Positions 9,319-23,112 of a stretch of DNA of 64,000 nt are shown piece after piece. The notes under the pieces were generated by a model. It was given only the letters and a program-made list of their open reading frames with translations. It was not told where the DNA came from and made no database searches. Position 1 is the stretch's first letter, and every line of letters begins with the position of its first letter. Source of the stretch: Methylobacteriaceae bacterium (GTDB taxonomy: Bacteria > Pseudomonadota > Alphaproteobacteria > Rhizobiales > Beijerinckiaceae); assembly GCA_947444195.1 (NCBI GenBank), contig CANEZL010000014.1, positions 1 to 64,000 on the forward strand, given 5' to 3'. Made by a program: the position numbers and the translations under genes.

Positions 9319-9363
9319 GCACGATGGTGTCGGGGAGGCGGATTCCACTTTTCCGCATCGTGC
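9319..9363. repeat. Nested palindromic element upstream of hemB
   Basis: GCACGATG at 9319-9326 pairs with CATCGTGC at 9356-9363. Inside, GCGGA at 9338-9342 pairs with TCCGC at 9352-9356 around TTCCACTTT. A similar nested arrangement with CATCG/CGATG outer arms occurs at 58949-58993 upstream of purL, so this looks like a dispersed short palindromic repeat. It ends about 40 bp before hemB. Confidence 0.5.
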
Positions 9364-9368
9364 TCTAA

Positions 9369-10840
<1,472 letters not shown>

Positions 10841-10916
10841 GCAGGACATCTTGAGCGCGGGCACCCGGCGCACCACTTCTCTGCACGAAGTCTTCGCCGT
10901 TCGAGGATGCCAGGCC

Positions 10917-11405
10917 ATGCAGAACACCCGCCCCGGTTACGCCGCGCGCTTCGACGCCCCCGGCTACCTGCCGCCCGTGCCGCTCCCGGCCGTGAACGGG
11001 AGCCTCGGCGGGCGCTTCTGCGCCTACCTTCTCGACATCCTCTTCATCTTCGGCTTCTCGATCCTGCTCTGGATGGCGATCGCCTTCATCGGCCTCGTCA
11101 CCTTCGGCCTGGGCTGGACGCTCTTCGCCGTGCTGCCGGCGAGCGGCATCCTCTACAGCGCGATCACGGTGGGCGGCGACCGGCAGAGCACCATCGGCAT
11201 GCGCATGATGGGCCTGCGCGTGGTCGCGCCGGAGTCCGGGCGACGGGTGGACATGATCACCGCGGCCGTCCACGCGCTGCTCTTCTACGTGGCGATCTCG
11301 ACCTTCCTGCTCTGGTTCGTCGACATGATGTTCGGCTTGGTCCGCGGCGACCGCCGCCTGGGGCACGACCTGCTCCTCGGCCTCGCCGTGGTGCGGGCCG
11401 GCTGA
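10917..11405 (+). CDS. RDD-family membrane protein
   Basis: A 162-residue inner-membrane protein with the RDD-family pattern: GGRFCAYLLDILFIFGF opening the first of about three transmembrane segments, a central STIGMRMMGLRVV motif and a final segment before RGDRRLGHDLLLG. Family members are poorly characterised; some are linked to ion or solute transport. The ATG at 10917 is preferred over an upstream TTG at 10851 because it is preceded by GAGGA and removes an unusual N-terminal tail. It follows the lipoprotein gene at a distance of 76 bp. Confidence 0.8.
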   Translation: MQNTRPGYAARFDAPGYLPPVPLPAVNGSLGGRFCAYLLDILFIFGFSILLWMAIAFIGLVTFGLGWTLFAVLPASGILYSAITVGGDRQSTIGMRMMGLRVVAPESGRRVDMITAAVHALLFYVAISTFLLWFVDMMFGLVRGDRRLGHDLLLGLAVVRAG

Positions 11406-11543
11406 GCGCCCGGAAAAGCCGCCTCAGGAAAATTCCGCATGCGGCGCGCGCAACCCTTGAGCGGCGCCGGAGCGGCGTTACACTCGCATCCTGGCCCGGC
11501 TTCCCCTGCCCCATGGCAAGCCCGCACGGCGCCTGAGCGAAGT

Positions 11544-11580
11544 CCGGATCCGACTGTCCGCAGGGGCTGGCCGGATCCGG
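11544..11580. repeat. Inverted repeat between the RDD gene and bpt
   Basis: CCGGATCCG at 11544-11552 pairs with CGGATCCGG at 11572-11580; each arm is itself nearly palindromic. It ends 20 bp before the bpt start codon. It may be a hairpin in the bpt leader or an operator; nothing more can be said. Confidence 0.35.
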
Positions 11581-11600
11581 TTTGAGGCGACCGGACCAGC

Positions 11601-12347
11601 GTGACGAGCCATCCGCGCGACACCCCGCAATTCTACCTCACGGCGCCCTCGCCCTGCCCCTACCTGCCGGGGCAGGAGGAGCGGAAGGTCTTCACCCACC
11701 TGGTCGGACGGCGCGCCCGCGACCTCAACGAGATCCTGACCCAGGGGGGATTCCGCCGCTCGCAGACCATCGCCTACCGGCCGGCCTGCGAGTCCTGCCG
11801 GGCCTGCATCTCGGTGCGGGTGGTCGTCGACGAGTTCGCGCCCTCCGCCAGCCAGCGCCGCATCCTCGCCCGCAACGAGGATCTCGTCGGCACGCCCGAG
11901 CCGAACCGCCCGGCCTCCGAGCAGTACGCCCTGTTCCGCCGCTATCTCGACGCCCGCCACGGCGACGGCGGCATGATCGACATGACCGTGCTCGACTACG
12001 CCATGATGATCGAGGACAGCCACGTGGACACGCATCTCGTGTCCTACCGCCGCCGGGGGCCGGACACGGCGATCCACGGCCGCGGGACGGGCGCGCCGGT
12101 GGCCATCTGCCTCACCGACGTCCTCGCCGACGGGCTGTCGATGGTCTACTCGTTCTACGACCCCGACGAGCAGGCGCGCTCGCTCGGCAGCTTCATGATC
12201 CTCGATCACGTCCGCCGCGCCCGGGCGATGGGCCTGCCCTACCTCTATCTCGGCTACTGGGTCGAGGGCTCCCGCAAGATGGACTACAAGGCGCGGTTCC
12301 GGCCGCAGCAGCGCCTGATGGGCCAGGGCTGGGTGCGGGTGCCCTGA
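11601..12347 (+). CDS. bpt: Aspartate/glutamate leucyltransferase (bacterial arginyltransferase-like, N-end rule)
   Basis: This 248-residue enzyme transfers leucine from leucyl-tRNA to N-terminal Asp or Glu, marking proteins for ClpS-ClpAP degradation. The Bpt/ATE1 signature is clear: [18 protein letters not shown] at the N-terminus, the cysteine cluster [16 protein letters not shown], and the C-terminal [17 protein letters not shown] plus YKARFRP. Length is normal for Bpt. The start is a GTG at 11601. It stands alone between the RDD gene and carB, on the same strand as both. Whether the preferred aminoacyl-tRNA is leucyl or arginyl cannot be settled from sequence; the bacterial Bpt group uses leucine. 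Confidence 0.92.
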   Translation: MTSHPRDTPQFYLTAPSPCPYLPGQEERKVFTHLVGRRARDLNEILTQGGFRRSQTIAYRPACESCRACISVRVVVDEFAPSASQRRILARNEDLVGTPEPNRPASEQYALFRRYLDARHGDGGMIDMTVLDYAMMIEDSHVDTHLVSYRRRGPDTAIHGRGTGAPVAICLTDVLADGLSMVYSFYDPDEQARSLGSFMILDHVRRARAMGLPYLYLGYWVEGSRKMDYKARFRPQQRLMGQGWVRVP

Positions 12348-12519
12348 CGCGTCAGGGCTGCCCGATGCGCGCCCGAGCCATCCACCGGGCGCCCTTTCAA
12401 ACCCTGTCGGCTGCGTGTAAACGCGAGCCTCAACGACAATCCGACCGCACCGCCCGCCCGCGTGGCCCCGATCCGGGACCGTGCGCGCCCGGGCGCGTGC
12501 CTGTACCGCAAGGCGTCCG

Positions 12520-15993
<3,474 letters not shown>

Positions 15994-16025
15994 GACCCGG
16001 CCGCGGACCGCGAAGTCCGACCCTT

Positions 16026-16058
16026 GGCCCGGAGGGAGCACCTGCTCCCGACCGGGCC
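16026..16058 (+). terminator. Hairpin between carB and greA
   Basis: GGCCCGG (16026-16032) pairs with CCGGGCC (16052-16058), and GGGAGCA (16034-16040) pairs with TGCTCCC (16043-16049), giving a strong 14-bp stem with a small internal loop and a 2-nt loop. Only a weak TATT follows. It begins 32 bp after the carB stop and ends 21 bp before greA. Confidence 0.65.
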
Positions 16059-16079
16059 TATTCATTGTGGCGCGAGACG

Positions 16080-16562
16080 ATGAGCATAGACAAGGTTCCG
16101 ATCACCACCCGCGGCCTCGTGGCCCTGGAGGAGGAGCTGAAGCATCGCCAGCAGGTGGAGCGCCAGCGGATCATCCAGGCCATCGCCGAGGCCCGGGCGC
16201 TGGGCGACCTCTCCGAGAACGCCGAGTATCATGCCGCCAAGGAGGCGCAGTCCCACAACGAGGGGCGCGTGCTCGAGCTGGAGAGCATGATCGCGCGCGC
16301 CGAGGTGATCGACGTCTCGAAGCTCTCGGGCAGCAAGATCAAGTTCGGCGCCACCGTGAAGCTCGTGGACGAGGACACGGAGGAGGAGAAGACCTACCAG
16401 ATCGTCGGCGAGCCGGAGGCCGACGTGCGCTCCGGCCGCGTCTCGATCACCTCGCCCATCGCCCGCGCCCTGATCGGCAAGGGCGTCGGCGACACCGTCG
16501 AGGTGACGACGCCCGGCGGCGGCAAGTCCTACGAAGTCGTCGGCGTCGAGTATCGCGGCTGA
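16080..16562 (+). CDS. greA: Transcription elongation factor GreA
   Basis: GreA binds RNA polymerase through its secondary channel and stimulates cleavage of backtracked transcripts. The 160-residue protein has the N-terminal coiled coil (about residues 1-75) with the tip motif [15 protein letters not shown], whose acidic residues act at the polymerase active site, and the C-terminal FKBP-like domain ending SYEVVGVEY. The length is normal. The ATG at 16080 gives the usual [12 protein letters not shown] start; an in-frame TTG at 16065 is less likely. Confidence 0.97.
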   Translation: MSIDKVPITTRGLVALEEELKHRQQVERQRIIQAIAEARALGDLSENAEYHAAKEAQSHNEGRVLELESMIARAEVIDVSKLSGSKIKFGATVKLVDEDTEEEKTYQIVGEPEADVRSGRVSITSPIARALIGKGVGDTVEVTTPGGGKSYEVVGVEYRG

Positions 16563-16572
16563 GGGCCGGCAC

Positions 16573-17106
16573 ATGACGGGTCTTGGCCGCACTCTCGCCG
16601 GTCTGGCGGTCGCCGGTTGCCTCGCCCTCTCCGGGGCGCCGGCCGCCGCGCAGGGGTTCGGCCCGGAGGCCGGACCGCCGATCACGGCCGCCCGCTTCTC
16701 GGACGTGCGCGTGGACGTGCGTCCCCTCCTCGCCCGGGGCGGCGGGCTCCAGGCCGAGGCCCTGCGGGCCGACCTGACCGAGGCCCTGCGGCGCAACTTC
16801 GCCGACCGGATCGGCGGCTCCGGCCCGGGCCTCGTCGTGCGCATCACCGGGCTGTCGCTGCGCGACTACGTGGGCGGCAGCAGCGGCCGGGGCGGGTTCG
16901 GCGGCGGCATGCAGAACGACTATCTCGAGGGCGAGGCGCTCCTCGTGGACCGGCGCGGCGCCGTGCTCGGCCGGCATCCGCAGCTCGCGGCGGTGCCGTC
17001 GAGCTACGGCGGCGCCTGGTACGAGCCGGGGGCCGAGCGGCGCCGTCTCGCGGGCCTCGCCGACATCTACGCCCAGTGGCTCCGCCGCGCCTTGCCGGCG
17101 AACTGA
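16573..17106 (+). CDS. Exported protein of unknown function
   Basis: A 177-residue protein with a clear Sec signal peptide (hydrophobic core around residues 8-22, ending SGAPAAAQG). The mature part has a VRVDVRPLLARGG segment, a region resembling putative periplasmic lipoproteins that sum or compare small domains, and a glycine-rich loop (SSGRGGFGGGM). It follows greA by 10 bp on the same strand. The family is not recognised with confidence. It is only conserved-looking in codon usage and layout. Confidence 0.65.
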   Translation: MTGLGRTLAGLAVAGCLALSGAPAAAQGFGPEAGPPITAARFSDVRVDVRPLLARGGGLQAEALRADLTEALRRNFADRIGGSGPGLVVRITGLSLRDYVGGSSGRGGFGGGMQNDYLEGEALLVDRRGAVLGRHPQLAAVPSSYGGAWYEPGAERRRLAGLADIYAQWLRRALPAN

Positions 17107-17125
17107 CGCCGTGGATTCCGGCCCC

Positions 17126-18184
17126 ATGACACCGCCCGCTCGCGGGCCGGCGGCCGGCCTTTCCGGCACGCGCGCCTGGATCGTCACCGACGGCAAGGCG
17201 GGCGACGAGAACCAGTGCGTCGGCATCGCCGAGACCCTCGGCCTCGACTACGAACTGCGCCGCATCCCCGCCAACGGCGTCCTCGGCTGGACGGCGCCCT
17301 GGGGACCGATCGACCCGCGCCAGGGCCCGCACCGGAGCCGGGGCGCCCTGTCGGGGACGGCGCCCGACATCCTGATCGCCTCCGGGCGGCGCGCCGTGCC
17401 CTACCTGCGCGCCATGCGCCGGGCCACGGGCGGGCGCACCTTCACCGCCTTCCTGAAGGACCCGCGCACGGGCCACGACAGCGCGGACTTCATCTGGGTG
17501 CCCGATTACGACGACCTGCGCGGTCCCAACGTCTTCACCACGCTGACCGCCCCGCATCTCGTCACCGCCGCCCGCATCGCCGCCGCGCGGGCCGCCCCCG
17601 ACCCCCGGCTCGCCGGGCTCGGGAAGCCGCGGGCCGCCGTCCTGATCGGCGGCAACAGCCGGCACCTGAACTACCGCAAGGCGGATATGGGCCGCCTCCT
17701 CGACGACCTGCGCAAGCTCTCCGCCAGCGGCTGCCGGCTGATGGTCACGGTCTCGCGGCGCACGCCGGACCCGCTGCGGGAGGCGGTGCGGGCCCTCGTG
17801 GCCGAGACCGGCGGCTTCCTCTGGGACGGGACGGGGGAGAACCCCTACGTGGCCATGCTGGCGCTGGCGGACGCCATCGTCGTCACCTCGGACTCGGCCA
17901 ACATGGTGAGCGAGGCCGTGAGCACCGGCGCGCCCGTCCTGCTGTTCGACCTGCCGCGTACCTATATCCGGCACAGGCGGATGTTCGCGGGGCTCGCCAT
18001 CGCGGGGGCGCTGCGGCCCTTCGCCGGCCGGCTCGAGGCCCTGAGCTACAAGCCCATCGACGCGACGCCGCGCATCGCCGCCGCGCTCGCGGAGAGTTTC
18101 GCCGCGCACCGGGCGGCACCGGCGGGCACTGGCCCGCGCGAGGATACGAGGACGCCATGGCCCACACCCACGCCAAGCTCCTGA
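17126..18184 (+). CDS. Mitochondrial fission ELM1-family protein (DUF1022)
   Basis: A 352-residue soluble protein resembling the ELM1/DUF1022 family: RAWIVTDGKAGDENQCVG at the N-terminus, the central GGNSRHLNY segment and the C-terminal VVTSDSANMVSEAVSTGAPV stretch, which resembles the nucleotide-sugar-binding part of GT-B glycosyltransferases. In plants ELM1 recruits the mitochondrial division dynamin; the role of the bacterial members is not known. The ATG at 17126 or a GTG at 17111 could be the start. Its 3' end overlaps the trxB start by 28 bp in another frame, so the two genes are probably coupled. Confidence 0.8.
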   Translation: MTPPARGPAAGLSGTRAWIVTDGKAGDENQCVGIAETLGLDYELRRIPANGVLGWTAPWGPIDPRQGPHRSRGALSGTAPDILIASGRRAVPYLRAMRRATGGRTFTAFLKDPRTGHDSADFIWVPDYDDLRGPNVFTTLTAPHLVTAARIAAARAAPDPRLAGLGKPRAAVLIGGNSRHLNYRKADMGRLLDDLRKLSASGCRLMVTVSRRTPDPLREAVRALVAETGGFLWDGTGENPYVAMLALADAIVVTSDSANMVSEAVSTGAPVLLFDLPRTYIRHRRMFAGLAIAGALRPFAGRLEALSYKPIDATPRIAAALAESFAAHRAAPAGTGPREDTRTPWPTPTPSS

Positions 18185-19134
18185 TCGTCGGCTCCGGGCC
18201 GGCCGGCTACACGGCCGCGATCTACGCCGCCCGCGCCATGGTCGAGCCCCTGCTGATCTCCGGCATCCAGCCGGGCGGCCAGTTGATGATCACCACCGAC
18301 GTGGAGAACTATCCGGGCTTCGCCGAGGCGATCCAGGGCCCCTGGCTCATGGAGCAGATGCGCCTCCAGGCGGAGCACGTGGGCACGCGGATCCTCTCCG
18401 AGTACATCACCAAGGTCGATCTCGGCACGCGGCCGTTCCGGCTGGAGGCGGATTCCGGCGAGACCTTCTCGTGCGACGCGCTCATCATCGCCACCGGCGC
18501 CCAGGCCAAGTGGCTCGGCCTGCCCTCCGAGGCGAAGTTCCAGGGCGGCGGCGTCTCGGCCTGCGCCACCTGCGACGGCTTCTTCTTCCGGGGGCGCGAG
18601 GTCGTGGTGGTGGGCGGCGGCAACACGGCGGTGGAGGAGGCGCTCTACCTCGCCAACATCGCCGCGAAGGTCACGGTGGTGCACCGGCGCGACAGCTTCC
18701 GCGCCGAGCGGATCCTGCAGGAGCGCCTGTTCAAGCACGCCAATGTCGAGGTGGTGTGGAACCACGCGGTCGAGGAGATCTGCGGCACCGAGAAGCCGGC
18801 GCCCAGCGTGACGCATCTGCGCCTGCGCGACGTCACCACCGGCGCGATCAGCGAGCGCAAGGCCGACGGCGTGTTCATCGCCATCGGCCACCAGCCGGCG
18901 ACCGGTCTGTTCGAGGGCCAGCTCGCCCTGCGCAACGGCGGATACCTCACCGTGCGTCCGGGCACCGCCGAGACGGAGATCCCCGGCGTGTTCGCGGCGG
19001 GCGACGTCACCGACGACGTCTACCGGCAGGCGATCACCGCGGCGGGCATGGGCTGCATGGCCGCCCTCGAAGCGGAGAAGTACCTCGCCAACCTGGAGAT
19101 CGGCGAGGCGCCGCGCCAAGCGGCGGCGGAGTGA
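18157..19134 (+). CDS. trxB: Thioredoxin-disulfide reductase
   Basis: The enzyme reduces thioredoxin with NADPH through FAD. The 325-residue protein has the N-terminal FAD-binding GSGPAGYTAAIYAAR, the redox pair Cys136-Ala-Thr-Cys139 (SACATCDG), the NADPH-binding GGGNTAVEEA and the C-terminal GVFAAGDVTD segment. Length is typical of the small bacterial type. The ATG at 18157 lies inside the 3' end of the ELM1-family gene. The regulator downstream is of the LsrB type, which in Sinorhizobium also follows trxB and controls oxidative-stress genes. Confidence 0.97.
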   Translation: MAHTHAKLLIVGSGPAGYTAAIYAARAMVEPLLISGIQPGGQLMITTDVENYPGFAEAIQGPWLMEQMRLQAEHVGTRILSEYITKVDLGTRPFRLEADSGETFSCDALIIATGAQAKWLGLPSEAKFQGGGVSACATCDGFFFRGREVVVVGGGNTAVEEALYLANIAAKVTVVHRRDSFRAERILQERLFKHANVEVVWNHAVEEICGTEKPAPSVTHLRLRDVTTGAISERKADGVFIAIGHQPATGLFEGQLALRNGGYLTVRPGTAETEIPGVFAAGDVTDDVYRQAITAAGMGCMAALEAEKYLANLEIGEAPRQAAAE

Positions 19135-19318
19135 GAATCCGCGCCCTCATCAACAATTTTCTCCCTGCACGGCTTGCGTAGATGCGCGCTCGGAACGCAT
19201 GTGTCATGTGCTGACGTCAATGCCGTGCCGCCGCGACCGTGGCGCGTGAGGCCGGGATCCGGCAGCCGTCGGCCCGCGCGATGGCGCGGCTCGCTCGCAT
19301 GGGTGGGGGCTGTTCTCC

Positions 19319-20209
19319 GTGGACTGGGACAAGATCCGGATCTTTCTCAACGTCGCCGAGGCGGGAAGCTTCACCAAAGCGGGCGACGACATCGGCCTCA
19401 GCCAGTCCGCGGTCAGCCGGCAGATCAGCGCCCTGGAACGCGAGCTCAAGGCGCCCCTGTTCCACCGCCACGCCCGCGGCCTGATCCTCACCGAGCAGGG
19501 CGACCTCCTGTTCCGCGCCGCGCGGGACATGAAGCTGCGGCTGGAGAACACCAAGGCCCGCCTCGTCGAGACGAGCGAGCGCCCGACCGGCGACCTCAAG
19601 GTGACGACCACCGTGGGTCTCGGCACGGCCTGGCTCTCGCAGCGGGTGGCCGAGTTCCTCGACCTCTATCCGGACGTGCGCATCGAGCTGATCCTCACCA
19701 ACGAGGAACTCGACCTCGCCATGCGCGAGGCCGACATCGCCATCCGCATGCGACGGCCGGCCCAGCCGGACCTGATCCAGCGCCGGCTGTTCACCGTGCA
19801 CTACCACGCCTTCGCGAGCCCGGAATACGTCAAGCGCTTCGGCGCGCCGAAGACCATCGAGGAACTCGACGAGCACCGGCTCGTCTCCTTCGGCGGAAAC
19901 GAGCCCTCCTACCTGCTCGCGGCCCACTACCTCGCCGATATCGGGCGCGAGGGCCGCGACCGCCGGGCGGTGCACTTCACGGTGAACAACATCTCCGCCC
20001 TGCAGAAGGCGATGGAGACCGGCGTCGGCATCGGCATCCTGCCCGACTACGCGGTGGACGGGGACAACAACCTCGTCCAGGTGCTCACAGAGAGCGAGAT
20101 GCCGACGCTCGACAGCTACCTCGTCTATGCCGAGGAGATGCGCACGGTGGCCCGCGTGCAGGCGTTCCGCGACTTCCTCGTGAACAAGGCCCAGCGCTGG
20201 ACGTACTGA
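19319..20209 (+). CDS. lsrB: LysR-family regulator of the LsrB/VtlR group
   Basis: A 296-residue LysR regulator. The N-terminal winged helix (MDWDKIRIFLNVAEAGSFTK, then LSQSAVSRQISALE and LFHRHARGLILTEQG) and the effector domain (GDLKVTTTVGLGTAWLS, IGILPDYAV) closely follow Sinorhizobium LsrB and Brucella VtlR as I remember them. Those proteins act in oxidative stress, envelope polysaccharide control and activation of small RNA genes. The position directly after trxB, 184 bp downstream, supports orthology. The start is GTG at 19319 behind a G-rich stretch. Target genes here are unknown, and no small RNA gene was recognised. Confidence 0.85.
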   Translation: MDWDKIRIFLNVAEAGSFTKAGDDIGLSQSAVSRQISALERELKAPLFHRHARGLILTEQGDLLFRAARDMKLRLENTKARLVETSERPTGDLKVTTTVGLGTAWLSQRVAEFLDLYPDVRIELILTNEELDLAMREADIAIRMRRPAQPDLIQRRLFTVHYHAFASPEYVKRFGAPKTIEELDEHRLVSFGGNEPSYLLAAHYLADIGREGRDRRAVHFTVNNISALQKAMETGVGIGILPDYAVDGDNNLVQVLTESEMPTLDSYLVYAEEMRTVARVQAFRDFLVNKAQRWTY

Positions 20210-20233
20210 GCGGGGCCCGCGGGCCCCGCCCCG

Positions 20234-21181
20234 TCACACGAAGAGGCGCTCTTTCTCCAGCCCCTTGTACAGATCGGCGACCTGATCGCCGTAGCCGTTG
20301 TAGATCAGCGTCGGCACGCGCTCGTTGGTGCCGAGCACGCGCTCGGTCGCCTGGCTCCAGCGGGGATGGGGGACGGCCGGGTTCACGTTGGCCCAGAAGC
20401 CGTACTCCGCGGCCTGCAGGCCCTCCCAGAATGTCTTGGGCCGCTCGGCGGTGAAGGAGACCTTCACGATCGACTTGATCGACTTGAACCCGTACTTCCA
20501 CGGCACCGCGAGGCGGATCGGCGCACCGAACTGGTTCGGCAAGGGCTTGCCGTAGACCCCCGTCACGAGGAAGGCGAGATCGTTGCCGGCCTCGGCCATG
20601 GTCAGGCCCTCGAGATAGGGCCAGGGATAGAAGAACGAGCGCTGGCCGGGGGCCATGCTCTTGTCGAGGAAGGTCTGGAACTGCACGTACTGCGCCCCCG
20701 CAGCCGGCTTGGCCAGCGCCACCAGCTTGGAGAGCGGGAAGCCGGTCCAGGGCACGGCCATCGACCACGCCTCGACGCAGCGGTGCCGGTAGAGCCGCTC
20801 CTCCAGCCCCACCTTCCGGATCAGGTCCTCGACCCCGATCTCGAAGGGCTTCTCCACGAGGCCGTCGATCTTGACGGTCCAGGGACTGGTCTTCAGGGCG
20901 TTGGCGGCGGGCAGCACGGATTTCGAGGTGCCGAACTCGTAGAAGTTGTTGTAGTCGCCGCTGAAGCGCTCCGGCGTCACGGCGCGGTCGAGGGTGTAGG
21001 CGGGGTTGCGCGGGGCCGGGTAGAGGCCCCCTTCCGCCGCCAGGAGGGCGCGGGGCGCGACGAGGGAGCCGGCGGCGAGGCCCGCCGCTCCGCCGAGGAG
21101 GGCGCGCCGGGAGAGGAAGACGGATTCCGGGGTCGCCAGATGCTCCGGGATCTCCCAGGCGCGGCGGCGCTTGATCAACAT
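20234..21181 (-). CDS. msrP: Periplasmic methionine-sulfoxide reductase catalytic subunit MsrP (YedY)
   Basis: This molybdopterin enzyme repairs oxidised methionines in periplasmic proteins. The 315-residue precursor has a twin-arginine signal (LSRRALLGGAAGLAAG, cleavage after a hydrophobic stretch near residue 50) and the sulfite-oxidase fold with the molybdenum-ligand Cys135 in YRHRCVEAWSM. The C-terminal part contains APIRLAVPWKYGFKSIKSI, well conserved in the family. The ATG at 21181 starts the Tat signal directly. The membrane haem partner gene msrQ, usually adjacent, is not seen on either side. The gene is convergent with lsrB and 73 bp downstream of the acyl-CoA ligase gene. Confidence 0.95.
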   Translation of the reverse strand: MLIKRRRAWEIPEHLATPESVFLSRRALLGGAAGLAAGSLVAPRALLAAEGGLYPAPRNPAYTLDRAVTPERFSGDYNNFYEFGTSKSVLPAANALKTSPWTVKIDGLVEKPFEIGVEDLIRKVGLEERLYRHRCVEAWSMAVPWTGFPLSKLVALAKPAAGAQYVQFQTFLDKSMAPGQRSFFYPWPYLEGLTMAEAGNDLAFLVTGVYGKPLPNQFGAPIRLAVPWKYGFKSIKSIVKVSFTAERPKTFWEGLQAAEYGFWANVNPAVPHPRWSQATERVLGTNERVPTLIYNGYGDQVADLYKGLEKERLFV

Positions 21182-21254
21182 GCTGCTCTCCTCAGGGGCC
21201 GGTCCGGACCGGCACGGGGTGTTGCAGCCCTCTTCGCGCGCCGACGGCGCCGGG

Positions 21255-22946
21255 TTACGCGGCCGGGTCGTCCGCCCGCAGCGCGCGGCGCAGCACCTTG
21301 CCGACATTGGTCTTGGGCAGGCTCTCCCGGATCACCACCTGCCGCGGCACCTTGTAGCCGGTGAGCTGCGCGCGGGCATGGATCCGGATCGCCTCGACGG
21401 TGAGCGCGGGGTCCTTGGCCACCACGTGGGCCACCACCATCTCGCCGGTCTCCGCGCAGGGTGCGCCCACCACGGCGCATTCGAGGATGCCCGGATGGAG
21501 GGCGAGCACGTCCTCGACCTCGTTCGGATAGACGTTGAACCCTGAGACGAGGATCATGTCCTTCATCCGGTCCACGATGCGGACCTCGCCGTTCGCCTCC
21601 ATCACCGCGACGTCGCCCGTGCGGAAGAAGCCGTCCGCGGTCATGGCCTTGGCGGTCTCGTCCGGCCGGTTCCAGTAGCCCTGCATCACCTGGGGCCCGC
21701 GCACGCAGAGCTCCCCGGGCTCACCGTAGGGAAGCGGGGTGCCCCGGGCGTCTCGGATCGAGACCTCGGTGGAGGGGACGGGATAGCCGATCGTGCCGGT
21801 CCATTCCCGCAGGCCGGCCGGGTTCACGCAGACCACCGGCGAGGTCTCCGACAGGCCGTACCCCTCGATGATCGCGGCGCCGGTGATCTCCTTCCAGCGC
21901 GTGGCCACCGCCCGCTGGACCGCCATGCCGCCGGCCACCACGTAGTCGAGCTTCGAGAAATCGACCGTGCCGAATCTCGGATGGTTGTTCAGCAGGTTGA
22001 ACAGGGTGTTCACCCCGGACATGTGGGTGAAGCTGTGCCGCGACAGCGTCTTGATGAAGCCGTCCGCGTCGCGCGGATTGGGGATGAGCAGGCAGGTCCC
22101 GCCCGCCCGCACGAAGAACAGGAAGCAGCAGGTGAGCGCGAAGATGTGGTAGAGCGGCAGGGCCGTCACCATGGTCCGGGGCACCGCGTCGTCGAGGGCC
22201 CGCAGCCAGGTCTGCGACTGGACCACGTTGGCCACCACGTTGCCGTGGCTGAGCATGGCCGCCTTGGCCACACCGGTGGTGCCGCCGGTATATTGCAGGA
22301 AGGCGAGATCCGACTGGTGCACCGCGACGCCGCGGAAGGGCAGGCTCCGGCCGGCCTTCAGCGCGGCGGTGAAGCGGTGGGACAGGCCGGCGGGCAGGCG
22401 GTAGGCCGGGACCGCCTTCTTGAGATGGCGCGCGGCGAGGTTGACGAGGGCGCCCTTCGGGCCGAGCCCGTCCCCGGGGCCGGCGACCAGGACGCGGTCG
22501 AGGGACAGGCCCGGCAGCGCGGTGGCGACCGTGTGGGCGAAGTTCTCCAGGACGATCAGGATGCGGGCGCCCGAATCGTTGAGCTGGGCGGTGAGTTCCC
22601 GCGGCGTGTAGAGCGGGTTGACGTTCACCACCGTGCCCCCCGCCAGGAGGACCCCGAACAGGGCCACCGGGTAGGCCGGCACGTTCGGCATCATGATGGC
22701 GACGCGGTCGCCCTTGCCGACGCCCTGCCCCTGCAGCCAGGCGGCCAGCGCCCGCGCCATGCCGCCGAGCGCGGCGTAGGTGAGCCCGGAGCCGAAGCAG
22801 ATCACAGCCGTCCGGTCGGCGAAGCGCCGCGTGCTCGTCTCGAACATGTCGACGAGCGTGCCGAGTTCCTCCACCGCGATCGCGGCGGGCACGCCCGGCG
22901 GATAGGCCGCCAGCCACGGCTTGGCCGCCTCCTGTCGTTCGATCAC
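21255..22946 (-). CDS. Long-chain fatty acid-CoA ligase
   Basis: A 563-residue ANL-superfamily adenylate-forming enzyme that activates fatty acids as CoA thioesters. The AMP-binding motif QYTGGTTGVAKAAMLSH, the EGYGLSETSPV segment and the C-terminal catalytic lysine motif (PKTNVGKVLRRALR) are all present, and the overall layout is that of FadD. The start is GTG at 22946, preceded by GGGAGAG; a longer in-frame start at 23042 would add a basic tail lacking homologous look. It precedes msrP on the same strand. Chain-length preference cannot be read from the sequence, so the fadD symbol is left off. Confidence 0.9.
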   Translation of the reverse strand: MIERQEAAKPWLAAYPPGVPAAIAVEELGTLVDMFETSTRRFADRTAVICFGSGLTYAALGGMARALAAWLQGQGVGKGDRVAIMMPNVPAYPVALFGVLLAGGTVVNVNPLYTPRELTAQLNDSGARILIVLENFAHTVATALPGLSLDRVLVAGPGDGLGPKGALVNLAARHLKKAVPAYRLPAGLSHRFTAALKAGRSLPFRGVAVHQSDLAFLQYTGGTTGVAKAAMLSHGNVVANVVQSQTWLRALDDAVPRTMVTALPLYHIFALTCCFLFFVRAGGTCLLIPNPRDADGFIKTLSRHSFTHMSGVNTLFNLLNNHPRFGTVDFSKLDYVVAGGMAVQRAVATRWKEITGAAIIEGYGLSETSPVVCVNPAGLREWTGTIGYPVPSTEVSIRDARGTPLPYGEPGELCVRGPQVMQGYWNRPDETAKAMTADGFFRTGDVAVMEANGEVRIVDRMKDMILVSGFNVYPNEVEDVLALHPGILECAVVGAPCAETGEMVVAHVVAKDPALTVEAIRIHARAQLTGYKVPRQVVIRESLPKTNVGKVLRRALRADDPAA

Positions 22947-23112
22947 GGCGCTCTCCCTGATCCGCGGCTTCGTGTCGGCCGCGCGGCTCGTGTGACCGCT
23001 CCCCTTTCGAGCGATCCTGCGGGATCGCCCGGACGGGGGCAAGCGCGGAGGCGGACAGTCGGGCCGATTCGTTCACAACTGAACCATCGGCTCATCGCAC
23101 GGCAGCCATGGT

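Noticed and set aside
19135-19318. Small RNA gene (AbcR type) between trxB and lsrB
   Set aside because: No hairpin-terminator or AbcR-like motif could be identified.
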